DNA from: SIG598 sp045580875
GTDB lineage: Bacteria; Bacillota; Clostridia; Oscillospirales; Acutalibacteraceae
Direction: 5' to 3'
DNA length: 64,000 nucleotides
Assembly (NCBI GenBank): GCA_045580875.1
Contig: JAZNOP010000001.1
Location: 1-64,000, forward strand
The notes beneath the pieces are model-generated. The model had not been told where the DNA came from and searched no databases. It saw only the letters and a list, made by a program, of their open reading frames with translations. How positions within the stretch are numbered: position 1 is the stretch's first letter; each line of letters starts with the position of its first letter. Position numbers and translations under genes: made by a program. Shown here piece after piece: positions 53,746 through 61,972 of this stretch.

Positions 53746-53978
53746 TGCCAAACACAATGCTTAATTCTGCGAACCTTGCCGCTCGATACCTGACCGACCA
53801 CCCTGACAGCACACTCACGAAGCATGCAATATGCTGTCTGCTTCGTCGTGGCTGCGTTCCTTGCGTTCACGCTGGCAACCGCCGCTTTTATTCATATGAG
53901 CGATTTCTTGCGTTCCTCGAAGACGGTAACGAGCCGCAGGCCTGCAACGATTACGGCACTATTCGCCGTATAGATTGA
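53745..53978 (+). CDS. Excisionase-like small DNA-binding protein
   Basis: A 77-residue protein. Its pattern (LTKHAICCLLRRGCVPCVHAGNRRFYSYERFLAFL, quoted as GCVPCVHAGNRRFYSY) resembles a winged-helix excisionase/MerR-like domain in which the wing ends in R-x-x-x-Y. In this position it may be the recombination directionality factor of the integrase, though it is coded on the opposite strand. ATG 53745 overlaps the upstream stop codon. Identity as Xis is inference. Confidence 0.55.
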   Translation: MPNTMLNSANLAARYLTDHPDSTLTKHAICCLLRRGCVPCVHAGNRRFYSYERFLAFLEDGNEPQACNDYGTIRRID

Positions 53979-54021
53979 GGTGAGTGCATACGGTAAAGGA
54001 TATTAAAAAGGAGGTGCAGCC

Positions 54022-55986
54022 GTGCGAGATTTCAATGAACTGCTTGCACTGTTTGACGGTGTAAAAAGGGTCAATCCAACACAGTATACCGCAATGTGTC
54101 CGGTTTGCGGCAAAGCAAATCATTTGTACATAACCGCACCGGCTGCAATGGATAAAGGCGGTATTGGCTCACTACTGTACTGTCAAAAGTGCGGAGCAAA
54201 GGCACCGGATATACTTGCAGCGGTCGGCAAGCCTGCAAACTTTGCCTATATTGAAGAACAGAAAGCACCACTGCAGAAACCAAAGGCAACAAAAGACACC
54301 GCTATTGATTCACGTCAACACGTCTATCTCAACGCAAACGGCTCTATCTTTGGCAGAAAGACAATTTATATTCAGCCGAACGGAGACAAGGAGCCGATTT
54401 ACTGGGAGCGATATGAGGACGGCAAATATAGCCGTGGTCTCAATCGAGCGGAAGCGCCGTTATATAACTTACCAAACATCAACAATGCTCGAAATCCTCT
54501 TTTCTTTGTCGAGGGCGAAAAGGACGTTGAAACACTCACCCGAATGGGCTTGACTGCAACCAGCACGCCGAACGGCGGCGGTCAGACGAAATGGCCACAG
54601 CAATTTAATGAACCTTGCGCAGATCGGGAAATAGTTGTATTGACCGACAATGACAAAACCGGCAGCGATTACGGCGAATTTATTGCAAGCCACACGATTG
54701 ATATAGCTGTATCAGTTCGCATTATTCCGGCAACTGCTATCTATCGAAAAGCTGGGCACAAGTGGGACATTTCGGACATCGCCGCGCAGTTTGGTGACAA
54801 TAAAGCCAAGCAGATGCTGCTTGATGCACTTGAGTTTGCGGAATACTACAAGAAGCCAACAAAGGTACTACGACATACAGCAAAATCAGCTGATGAATTT
54901 GGCGAGGCTAAATTTTCTTTTGCGTGGTATCCATACATTCCAAAGGGCGATTATACAGTAATGATGGCGGACGGCGGCACAGGCAAAACAATGCTATGCT
55001 GCGGTATCGCTGCGGAAATAAGCAAAGGCGGCAGCGGTCTGCCAGGCGAGCGGCTTAACTCAACCAGACGAGCACCCCAAAATGTATTGATTATATCGGC
55101 AGAAGACACCGGCGAAATGCTGAAAAGCCGCTTAAAAGCCAGCGGAGCAGACTTGTCAAAGGTATATATTATTGACTGCTGTGATTCTGTTGGAATGAAT
55201 TTTACAACAGATATTGAAGAATTTGAGGAAACAATAAAAGCTTATTCGCCGGAGCTGGTAATAATTGACCCGTGGCACGCTTACGTTGGCGACACTATAG
55301 ATGTCAATCGTGTCAATGTAATGCGTCCGGTGCTTCAAAAGCTGTCTATTCTTGCGAAGAACTGCAACTGCGGTCTGCTTCTTATCTCTCACGTAAACAA
55401 ACGATCACAGGGCGAAAACGCAAACCACGCAGCAACCGGCAGTACAGACTTTATCAATGCCGCTCGTTCTGCGATGCGTGTTATATTCAGCGGCGATGAA
55501 TCAGAAAGTAATTTGCGTATCGTTGTACACACAAAATCAAACTATGCAGAGGCAGGGCAGTCGGTCAAGTTTCGCATAACACGTGAGGGTGGTGTACAGT
55601 GGGCAGGCTTCAGCGACATCACACGCCAGACGCTGGAGGAAGCCGCTCGACAGAGAAAGAAGCCTGATGAGCTTATTGCGTTGCGTGACTACCAGAGCGA
55701 AATTGATGCCGCTCTGATTGAGGCAATAAAGGAACACGCCAAAGAGGGCGAAACAGTCAACATCAGTTATGATCAGATGAAAGATGAGCACGGTGCGACT
55801 ATATTTGGAGCAGGACAACAATACAAGCGAACACTTGATGCAATCGCCCCTCGGCTCGATAACTATGGAATAACATTGATTACAGGTAGGCGAGTTAAGT
55901 ATAAAGGTAACGCTACAAATGGTTTTTCTATCATCTGCAATGGTTCTATCAACGAGCCCCCACAACTTATGGTTGATGGTTTTTAG
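54022..55986 (+). CDS. Primase-helicase (zinc ribbon, TOPRIM, RecA-like ATPase)
   Basis: A 654-residue replication protein. A zinc ribbon opens it (CPVC near residue 21 and CQKC near 56), followed by a TOPRIM domain (FFVEGEKDVETL, about 159; VVLTDNDKTGSDYG, about 210) and a RepA/DnaB-like RecA-fold helicase: Walker A ADGGTGKTMLC (about 315-325), Walker B LVIIDPWHAYVG (about 412), and SHVNKRSQ. It could prime and unwind the element's origin alone, as P4 alpha or phage gp4 proteins do. The start is GTG 54022 behind AAAAGGAGGTGC. A 9-bp-phased repeat array lies just past its stop codon. Confidence 0.9.
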   Translation: MRDFNELLALFDGVKRVNPTQYTAMCPVCGKANHLYITAPAAMDKGGIGSLLYCQKCGAKAPDILAAVGKPANFAYIEEQKAPLQKPKATKDTAIDSRQHVYLNANGSIFGRKTIYIQPNGDKEPIYWERYEDGKYSRGLNRAEAPLYNLPNINNARNPLFFVEGEKDVETLTRMGLTATSTPNGGGQTKWPQQFNEPCADREIVVLTDNDKTGSDYGEFIASHTIDIAVSVRIIPATAIYRKAGHKWDISDIAAQFGDNKAKQMLLDALEFAEYYKKPTKVLRHTAKSADEFGEAKFSFAWYPYIPKGDYTVMMADGGTGKTMLCCGIAAEISKGGSGLPGERLNSTRRAPQNVLIISAEDTGEMLKSRLKASGADLSKVYIIDCCDSVGMNFTTDIEEFEETIKAYSPELVIIDPWHAYVGDTIDVNRVNVMRPVLQKLSILAKNCNCGLLLISHVNKRSQGENANHAATGSTDFINAARSAMRVIFSGDESESNLRIVVHTKSNYAEAGQSVKFRITREGGVQWAGFSDITRQTLEEAARQRKKPDELIALRDYQSEIDAALIEAIKEHAKEGETVNISYDQMKDEHGATIFGAGQQYKRTLDAIAPRLDNYGITLITGRRVKYKGNATNGFSIICNGSINEPPQLMVDGF

Positions 55987-56010
55987 ATTGTTTTCTATGG
56001 ATATATTTCA

Positions 56011-56063
56011 ATTCACTTCATTCACTTTATTCACCGGTGGTTGATAGGGTGAATTGAGTGAAC
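56011..56063. repeat. Five 9-bp-phased repeats, candidate replication origin
   Basis: ATTCAC occurs at 56011, 56020 and 56029, exactly 9 bp apart, then inverted GTGAAT at 56049 and GTGAAC at 56058, also 9 bp apart. The halves can form a stem with a 3-base mismatch. It directly follows the primase-helicase gene, the usual place for an iteron-type origin; operator function is the alternative. Confidence 0.55.
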
Positions 56064-56127
56064 ATCATACACCACACAAAAAGCAAATTTATTTTATCAA
56101 CCGCCCCATTGAAAAGGAGGTGAAACA

Positions 56128-56391
56128 ATGTCAAATCTGACCACTGAGGAAAAGGAAGCTCGTAAGAGATACTATCGAGAACAGAGACAGCGATATTATG
56201 CGGAACACCCAGAGGCAAGACAAAAGCAGCTTGAATCTCAGCGCCGTTGGAGAGAAAAGAACAAGGCTCACTGTGCGGAATATATGCAAAAATGGCGAGC
56301 CGCTCACCCTGAAAAGAACGCAGAATATCAGAAAGCATTCTGGGAACGCAAAGCAGCCGAATGCGCAGCAGAAAAGATCGATACAGATTGA
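56128..56391 (+). CDS. Small charged helical phage protein
   Basis: An 87-residue protein, very rich in Arg, Lys, Glu and Ala, entirely helical in pattern with repeated Y-R/A-E-H-P-E motifs (RYYAEHPEARQ and RAAHPEKNAEYQ). Proteins of this style with HPE repeats are common in phage and integrative elements; function unknown, nucleic-acid binding plausible. AAAAGGAGGTGAAACA precedes ATG 56128. The 185 bases after it hold no convincing gene. Confidence 0.65.
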   Translation: MSNLTTEEKEARKRYYREQRQRYYAEHPEARQKQLESQRRWREKNKAHCAEYMQKWRAAHPEKNAEYQKAFWERKAAECAAEKIDTD

Positions 56392-56576
56392 TAGCTTTTC
56401 ACTGCACCTATTAAACAAAATATTGAAAGCCAGCTGTTTAAGAGACAGGGCTATTTTTACCGAAAATGCAACCTTGCCGTACTGAGGATATTATAATCCG
56501 GTACGAGGCATCATTAAGCGTTTGCGGTTTAATAGTCCTGTTTATTTTATTCTAAAGAAGAAAGGAGATGTAAGGC

Positions 56577-56702
56577 ATGAATACGCAGGAAATTGCCGCA
56601 TTGATCGAGGCGCTTCGAAAAATTTCGGATCATCTCGAATCGTTGGAGTATGCTGTTGAATCACTTACCAGCAGCATCGCTGATCTGGCAGAAAGCAGAT
56701 AA
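56577..56702 (+). CDS. 41-residue helical peptide
   Basis: Sequence begins MNTQEIAALIEALRKISDHL and ends LADLAESR-like; heptad spacing of Leu and Ile suggests a small coiled coil. AAAGGAGATGTAAGGC precedes ATG 56577, a strong ribosome binding site, and the next gene follows after 43 bases. It may be a structural or regulatory peptide of the tail-gene block. Confidence 0.55.
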   Translation: MNTQEIAALIEALRKISDHLESLEYAVESLTSSIADLAESR

Positions 56703-56745
56703 CTAAAAACAATTTAAGTATTTTTTGTAAAAGGAGATTTTTATT

Positions 56746-57069
56746 ATGACAGATAAAAACACCATAGTTATTCCCGACAAGCTGAATGTCAAGCAGATTG
56801 TTATGCTTGAGGACGGCTTCAAAATTGAGGTTGACCCGAATTGTCTTGATGATTTTGAGCTTCTCGAAGCAATGGTCGAGCTCAATCAGGGCAATACCCT
56901 CATTTATCCGAAAATCGTTGATCTGATGTTCTCTCCGGAGATAAAGAAGGCTATAGAAAATCATTTTAAGACGGCATACGGTAAGTGCAAAATCAGCCAT
57001 ATATCCGGAGCCGTCGAGGCCGTTATGAAGCAGCTTGCCAATACAAATGAAGATGTAAAAAACTCCTAA
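56746..57069 (+). CDS. Tail assembly chaperone, gpG-like (short product)
   Basis: A 107-residue acidic protein in the position of the siphophage tail chaperone gpG, just upstream of gpT and the tape measure gene. AAAGGAGATTTTTATT precedes ATG 56746. Near its end the codons GTA AAA AAC contain the slippery heptamer A AAA AAC (57057-57063); a -1 shift there fuses the protein to the next frame and makes gpGT. Without the shift translation stops at 57069. Confidence 0.8.
   Translation: MTDKNTIVIPDKLNVKQIVMLEDGFKIEVDPNCLDDFELLEAMVELNQGNTLIYPKIVDLMFSPEIKKAIENHFKTAYGKCKISHISGAVEAVMKQLANTNEDVKNS
57057..57063 (+). promoter_or_regulatory. Programmed -1 frameshift site A AAA AAC
   Basis: The heptamer is in the correct register of the gpG frame (GTA AAA AAC TCC TAA). 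After slipping, reading continues CTC CTA ACG CTC GCG GCA ATG in the gpT frame with no stop until 57467. The zero-frame stop is two codons downstream. Confidence 0.85.
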
Positions 57070-57467
57070 CGCTCGCGGCAATGATAGCGCTTGACGAAAG
57101 AGCATTAATCTGTGATTTCGCTTCAGAGTATCATGTGTTTGATCGTCGAGCGCTACCGCCAAAACTTCAGGCAACATTAGCCGTCGGGCTACCAGAAAAC
57201 AGCCGTATCATGCGAAAGATAAACGGAGCATCTCAACCGCTTGATATTATGATTCTTGCCGCTGTTGTGGATCGTCTTTCGCTTCTTGTATGGATGCAAA
57301 CCGATGATGCACGTAAGGGAAGAAATCAGCCGAAATCTATACTTGCTGAAATTACAAACCGAGATAGCGGCAAACCTGTTGAAGGTGATGTAATTTTATA
57401 TAGTAGCGGTGAAGACTTCATGAAAGCACGAGCGGCATTGATAGAAAAAATAGAAAGCGAGGGATAA
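57063..57467 (+). CDS. gpT part of the tail chaperone fusion gpGT (DUF5361-like)
   Basis: Read as a fusion of about 240 residues by -1 frameshifting from gpG (total 56746-57467). The segment ALDERALICDFASEYHVFDRR and DRLSLLVWMQTDDARKGRNQPKS (quoted as LICDFASEYHVFD and LLVWMQTDD) matches the Gram-positive siphophage DUF5361/tail chaperone 2 family. An internal ATG at 57081 could give a separate 128-residue product, but lacks a ribosome binding site. gpG and gpGT bind the tape measure protein during tail assembly. Confidence 0.82.
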   Translation, partial: LLTLAAMIALDERALICDFASEYHVFDRRALPPKLQATLAVGLPENSRIMRKINGASQPLDIMILAAVVDRLSLLVWMQTDDARKGRNQPKSILAEITNRDSGKPVEGDVILYSSGEDFMKARAALIEKIESEG

Positions 57468-59392
57468 TAACGGCAAGCGGTGTAGAAATAGCGAAAGCTT
57501 ATATACAGATACTGCCCTCAATGAGAGGCGTTCAATCGAATATATCGAGTACGTTAGGCAGTGCCGGAGCTACAGCAGGTCAAAAAGCCGGCTCAAATTT
57601 TGCGAATTCATTCAAGCGTTTTATTGTAAGCGCTGGAATCGGTACTGCAATTACTAAGGCGTTTATGGGCGGTGCAGAACTGCAGCAGAATCTTGGCGGC
57701 ACGTCTGCCGTGTTCGGAAATTATGCAAAGATAATTCAGGATCAGGCACAGACAGCTTATAAAAACATGGGTGCGTCTGCATCTGATTACATGGCTACGG
57801 CCAATAAAATGGGCTCTCTTTTTCAGGGCTCAGGACTTACGCAGCAGCGGTCACTTGAGCTGACTTCTAAGGCAATGCAAAGAGCTGCTGATGTTGCGTC
57901 TGTTATGGGTATTGATACTGCTACGGCTATGGAATCGATAGCTGGAGCAGCTAAGGGCAACTTTAGGATGATGGATAACCTTAGTGTTGCCATGGATGCA
58001 ACGACACTTGAGGCTTATGCAGTCAGCAAAGGACTTGATTTTGTCTGGAATGAAGCAAGCAACGCCGAAAAAGCTGAGCTTGCAATGCAGATGTTCTTTG
58101 AAAAAACAAGCCAGTACGCAGGCAACTTTGCGAGAGAATCATCAGACACTATCTCAGGTTCACTTGATGCAATGAAAGCGGCATTCTCAAACGTCCTTGG
58201 CAATCTTACTCTAGGGAATGACATTGCCCCGTCCTTGACTGCTCTGGGCGATAGTATAACAACGTTCGTGTCAAAGAATATGCTCCCTGCAATTGTGAAT
58301 ATTCTTAGTGGGCTACCGTCTGTTATCGGCTCTTTTATCAGCAGTATGCCAGGTGCATTAATTCCGTCATTGCTTGAAAATGCGACTAGCCTGTTTGTAT
58401 CACTGAGCGAATCTCTACCAACAGTATTTACTGAGTTCTTGGCAAATGGTGTTATACCGCTCATTCAGATGGTAAGCGATACAGTATTGACCAACTTACC
58501 TACAATTATCACTGCTGGATCTCAGATGCTCTCCGCTCTATTACAGGGAATTGTAGATAATATTCCGGCTATTGCTCAGGCTCTTCCAACAGTGATTAAT
58601 TCTATTGTGACAGGATTGATGAGTAATATTCACTTATTGCTCGATGCCGGAATCAGCCTTTTTAATTCATTAATTCAAGCTATACCGATAATTATTCCGC
58701 CACTGGTTGATGCTATACCGACAATTATTAAAAATATAACATCTGCACTTTCGGTGAACTTTCCTCAGATAGTCTTTACTATTGTCAATGCTCTTATTGA
58801 CGCGGCTCCCGATATCTTCAACGCAACTATTACCGCATTAATGAGTATTGTCAAAGCAATTCCGCAGATTCTTGATTCTGTTTTTTCCAGTATGAAATCC
58901 ATCGGACTTGACCTTGGCAGAGGACTCATCGCCGGATTAACAAGCGGCTATAACTGGATAAAAGAAAAATTATCTGGCTGGGTAGGCAACGTTTTAAGCT
59001 ATTTAAAGGGTCTGTTTGGTATTCATTCACCCTCGGTTGAAATGGCGTGGATGGGTCAGATGATGGACAGGGGACTTGTTCAGGGAATTGTAAATTACAG
59101 CGGACTTGTTAACAATGCAATGGCAGGACTTGCTCATGGCGCGCTCAATAGCTTTAGTTCAGGTGGATATAGTGGATTAAGCTATAATATGTCAATTAAT
59201 CCGCTTGCTGCATCTGTTAGGGCAAACCCGACGAACAGTGAATCTTTCATTGATCAGCTTAGTTCAATACGTGAAGACATTCGAAACATGAAGATATATC
59301 TTGACGGTGACAAGCTGGTCGGCGGAACGTCTGCACGTACAGACAATGCACTCGGACAGCGGCAGCTGCTTGTGAGCCGCGGCGTTATTTGA
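57467..59392 (+). CDS. Phage tape measure protein
   Basis: About 640 residues. The protein sets tail length and, in infection, moves into the host membrane. It has the typical N-terminus VEIAKAYIQILPSMRG, an Ala/Gly-rich helical region, a long series of hydrophobic segments (about 240-470), and a C-terminal GLIAGLTSGYNWIKEKLSGW...LFGIHSPS motif. The N-terminal residues belong to the family upstream of the first ATG (57521), so the true start should be near 57467, where an ATA codon stands (TAATAACGG, against the expected TAATG). Thus translation begins at a non-standard ATA, or at 57521 with a shortened N-terminus. Confidence 0.82.
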   Translation: MTASGVEIAKAYIQILPSMRGVQSNISSTLGSAGATAGQKAGSNFANSFKRFIVSAGIGTAITKAFMGGAELQQNLGGTSAVFGNYAKIIQDQAQTAYKNMGASASDYMATANKMGSLFQGSGLTQQRSLELTSKAMQRAADVASVMGIDTATAMESIAGAAKGNFRMMDNLSVAMDATTLEAYAVSKGLDFVWNEASNAEKAELAMQMFFEKTSQYAGNFARESSDTISGSLDAMKAAFSNVLGNLTLGNDIAPSLTALGDSITTFVSKNMLPAIVNILSGLPSVIGSFISSMPGALIPSLLENATSLFVSLSESLPTVFTEFLANGVIPLIQMVSDTVLTNLPTIITAGSQMLSALLQGIVDNIPAIAQALPTVINSIVTGLMSNIHLLLDAGISLFNSLIQAIPIIIPPLVDAIPTIIKNITSALSVNFPQIVFTIVNALIDAAPDIFNATITALMSIVKAIPQILDSVFSSMKSIGLDLGRGLIAGLTSGYNWIKEKLSGWVGNVLSYLKGLFGIHSPSVEMAWMGQMMDRGLVQGIVNYSGLVNNAMAGLAHGALNSFSSGGYSGLSYNMSINPLAASVRANPTNSESFIDQLSSIREDIRNMKIYLDGDKLVGGTSARTDNALGQRQLLVSRGVI

Positions 59393-59443
59393 TTTATACT
59401 ACCAATTCATACTATATGTATTTTCAGAGGAGAATGTATTTTT

Positions 59444-59932
59444 ATGGACGAACTTTTCACTCCTATTCTTACACAGGCAGATTTTGAAACTGCCGTAGCA
59501 AAGCGAACTGCAGAGCTGACCGCTCAGCTTTCTGAACGTGATTCACAGCTTGAAGCTTCATCCGCTCGAATCGCTGAACTTATGAACGCAGATACATCAG
59601 AACTTTTTGCAGCTGAACGCGCCGCATACTCTGAACAGCTTGCAGACTACGCTGACCGTCTTCGCGCTGCAGACCTTAGAAATGCAAAACTGCAGATCGC
59701 TATTGAAGATGATTATACAGTTGATTTTGTTGAAAGACTTCGAGGCAATACACCGGAAGAACTCCGTCGGGATGCTGTGAGACTTGTCAATACATTTCAC
59801 CGGCAGCGTTTCAACAATTCTCCGGCGCCGCCGATGTTTAATCCGAATCCAGTTCCTGACCGCACCTATAGCACTGATGCAGCGCTCAAAGAATGGCACG
59901 ACAATATAACCGGCGAATTTATACATAATTAA
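59444..59932 (+). CDS. Scaffold-like (GP20-type) phage protein
   Basis: A 162-residue protein with an acidic, Ala/Glu-rich coiled-coil first half (AELTAQLSERDSQLEASSARIAEL, quoted in part as AQLSERDSQLEA) and a Pro-rich end (APPMFNPNPVPD). Architecture and size resemble phage scaffolding proteins of the GP20/DUF4355 group, but no single motif proves it. GAGGAGAATG precedes ATG 59444. Normally scaffold lies just before the major capsid gene; here the next gene is of unknown type. Confidence 0.5.
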   Translation: MDELFTPILTQADFETAVAKRTAELTAQLSERDSQLEASSARIAELMNADTSELFAAERAAYSEQLADYADRLRAADLRNAKLQIAIEDDYTVDFVERLRGNTPEELRRDAVRLVNTFHRQRFNNSPAPPMFNPNPVPDRTYSTDAALKEWHDNITGEFIHN

Positions 59933-59950
59933 TCAGGAGGTAATTTAATA

Positions 59951-60586
59951 ATGACAGCTAAAGAAAAATCAGTTGTAATATTTAACGCACTGGTGGATAC
60001 CGCCAAAAATATTAGAGGTTACAACAAAACTATCGAGGACATCCAGCGCCGCTCAGACCTCGACGAAGAGACAAAGAGCCGCGAGGTAATAATTGCCGAG
60101 ACTCGTCGCAACGATTATCGCGAGAATGCACATAGTCAGATTAAGAATCTGATTGCTGAATTTGTGAAGTCTGAGCGTGATGCCCATGCAATAAAGATGG
60201 TAGACCTCATGAGCAATCCGGTATTCGGTTCGACTTCGCATCAGCTGACAGTAAATAACGCCCTTCAGATAATTTCCATCATGGGCGATAAAATGACCGC
60301 CCCCACCCTTCAGCGTGTAATAACCCCCCTTATACGCAGCGGTGATCTTCTTACGCTTGAAACTCTTAAGGAGGTAACATCAATCACTGTCCCCCATCTT
60401 TATACAACCGGGATGGTTGACTTCGGGCCCGGTCTCACAAGTAGGCCCCTCGAATGCGCTGAGGGGATGGCAAAGCTTGCACACACTCAGCTCGATGGTT
60501 CTAATCCTGAGTATGGACTTCTTGAAATGTTTTTCGCTAACAAGATTAACGAGACTTTCGGAGAGGGTACAGTTGTCTGCGAGTAA
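59951..60586 (+). CDS. Uncharacterised element protein, 211 residues
   Basis: I do not recognise this protein. The first 100 residues are helical and highly charged (NKTIEDIQRRSDLDEETKSREV); the second half contains ALQIISIMGDKM, TPLIRSGDLLTLETLKEVTSI and a Gly/Pro-containing stretch. It lies 18 bases after the scaffold-like gene, with CAGGAGGTAATTTAATA before ATG 59951, so the two are translated together. Not a recognisable major capsid, portal or terminase protein. Confidence 0.75.
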   Translation: MTAKEKSVVIFNALVDTAKNIRGYNKTIEDIQRRSDLDEETKSREVIIAETRRNDYRENAHSQIKNLIAEFVKSERDAHAIKMVDLMSNPVFGSTSHQLTVNNALQIISIMGDKMTAPTLQRVITPLIRSGDLLTLETLKEVTSITVPHLYTTGMVDFGPGLTSRPLECAEGMAKLAHTQLDGSNPEYGLLEMFFANKINETFGEGTVVCE

Positions 60587-60727
60587 GTAGGCGGACACAG
60601 AATTATTATTCAGAGTGAGAAGCAGCCTGCAATTTGATTGTTTCTATGCAGTGAAACTGTTTGCAATATAAGTAATGTTAATCATTATATAATTATAATT
60701 TTTTTATGCCCACCAATAGGGGCATAT

Positions 60728-60744
60728 CCCCCTCCCCCTCCCCC
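60728..60744 (-). other. Three C5 runs: G-quadruplex-capable tract on the minus strand
   Basis: Runs of five C at 60728, 60734 and 60740 are separated by single T. The complementary strand reads GGGGGAGGGGGAGGGGG and could fold as a quadruplex with the adjacent shorter G runs. It lies in the 253-base gap 60587-60839, which otherwise holds nothing I can identify. Confidence 0.5.
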
Positions 60745-60839
60745 TTCGGGAGCTCACCGACATTACTGCACGAAAAAACACATAGTATCTGTTTCCACTC
60801 TGAATGTAATTTTCAATCCTGATAATGTGAGGTTGTATT

Positions 60840-61031
60840 ATGTACGGAAAACGCAGCTGTCCGGTATGCGGCAAAGTATTTTATTCATCATCGCCGGTTG
60901 CTCGGTACTGCTCTGATCAGTGCAGAAAGACCGCAAAGAAAACACTGGAAAAGCAATGGCGAGAAAACAATCAATCAAGTCGTAACAGTATTACTCAGGC
61001 AGGAGGCGAAAATGATGGCAGGAACTGTTAA
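60840..61031 (+). CDS. Small zinc-finger protein
   Basis: A 63-residue protein with a CPVC...CSDQC zinc-binding pattern (RSCPVCGKVFYSS...ARYCSDQCRKTAKK) followed by a basic region, typical of small treble-clef DNA-binding or phage proteins. No good ribosome binding site precedes ATG 60840 (TGTGAGGTTGTATT). It overlaps the next gene by 20 bases. Confidence 0.6.
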   Translation: MYGKRSCPVCGKVFYSSSPVARYCSDQCRKTAKKTLEKQWRENNQSSRNSITQAGGENDGRNC

Positions 61032-61767
61032 TATAGCACCTGAGTTACTGGATCAGATAAAAAACGGTTTTAACCTTGAGTTTAATTCAGATGCAAAAAT
61101 CGCTGCTCTGTATAAGAAGATTGCAGACGGCAGTATCACATTTGTTGATGCGAATGAATTTGCAATCAGAGTGGGCGAAATATTGTCCGCGCAGTATAAG
61201 AAGTACATAACCGCTGACGTTCTGCCCGATGGGAAAATACCTTCAGATATTGCTCAGGCAATTCTATCGCCGACACTTGGCAACAATCATACTCTTATAT
61301 CTCGCGTTTGTTCTGATATTCAGAAAAACGTATACACGTCTATTCAGCTTGGCTTGAATCCTATAAAGCCGGAAATAAATAAAAGTCGTGTGAACGGTCT
61401 AATACAGAAAGTCTCCAGTTATAGACAATTCGATGAAGCTGCATGGCTGTTCGGTGAGCCGATAGTTAATTTTAGTCAAAGCGTAGTCGATGAGTTCATA
61501 CAGGCTAACACCGATTTTCAGTATGATTCAGGACTTGACCCCAAAATTGTCCGCACGGCTGTCGGTGATTGCTGTGAATGGTGTCAGAATCTTGCCGGCG
61601 TTTATGTCTATGAAGAAGTACGAGACACCGGAAATAACGTATTCCGCCGCCATGAGCGTTGCAGATGCACTGTTGATTATATTCTTGGCAGAAGAAAACA
61701 GAATGTTCACACTAAGCGCTGGAGCGATTCAACACCGGAGCAGATCGCCGCGCGGAAACGCCTTTAA
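61012..61767 (+). CDS. Minor head / capsid-associated protein (VG15/MuF-like motif)
   Basis: A 251-residue protein. Its C-terminal motif CCEWCQNLAGVYVYEE followed by FRRHERCRCTVDYI (residues about 185-225) is the cysteine/histidine cluster typical of phage minor capsid proteins of the VG15/MuF-related group (CxxC, Arg-His, CxC). The N-terminal half is helical. ATG 61012 follows AGGAGG (61001-61006) at good spacing; upstream in-frame starts lack a site. It lacks the usual neighbours portal and major capsid. Confidence 0.65.
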   Translation: MMAGTVNIAPELLDQIKNGFNLEFNSDAKIAALYKKIADGSITFVDANEFAIRVGEILSAQYKKYITADVLPDGKIPSDIAQAILSPTLGNNHTLISRVCSDIQKNVYTSIQLGLNPIKPEINKSRVNGLIQKVSSYRQFDEAAWLFGEPIVNFSQSVVDEFIQANTDFQYDSGLDPKIVRTAVGDCCEWCQNLAGVYVYEEVRDTGNNVFRRHERCRCTVDYILGRRKQNVHTKRWSDSTPEQIAARKRL

Positions 61768-61827
61768 CGCTAATTGACCGCAAATAAGTACGTTGCTATT
61801 TTCTTATTCTCTCATCATATAAAAACA

Positions 61828-61859
61828 CCGCCCATGCTGCTGATCTGCAACGTGGGCGG
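61828..61859. terminator. Bidirectional terminator of the right-hand virion-gene block
   Basis: Perfect 7-bp arms CCGCCCA and TGGGCGG (61828-61834, 61853-61859), with T-rich sequence on the plus side and AAAAAC before it on the other, so it can serve both convergent units. The remaining gap to 61972 shows nothing else. Confidence 0.7.
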
Positions 61860-61972
61860 CTTGCTTTATTTGGTTTTATCTTGCAGTAGGGGCATCAACC
61901 ATATTATATGCTGCGTGAGTTATCTTCTCTTTTTTAGGTGTCCGAAATGTCCGGAATATGTACTTTAATCGG

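Noticed and set aside
56198..56485. A second protein overlapping the 87-residue phage gene
   Set aside because: It is an out-of-frame shadow without a binding site and with no conserved pattern.
57081..57467. gpT as an independent gene starting at 57081
   Set aside because: No ribosome binding site precedes that ATG, and the frame is open upstream through the slippery site, which explains the arrangement better.
60728..60744. Possible CRISPR or tandem repeat in the C-rich tract
   Set aside because: It is only three homopolymer runs; no direct repeats with regular spacers exist anywhere in the window.
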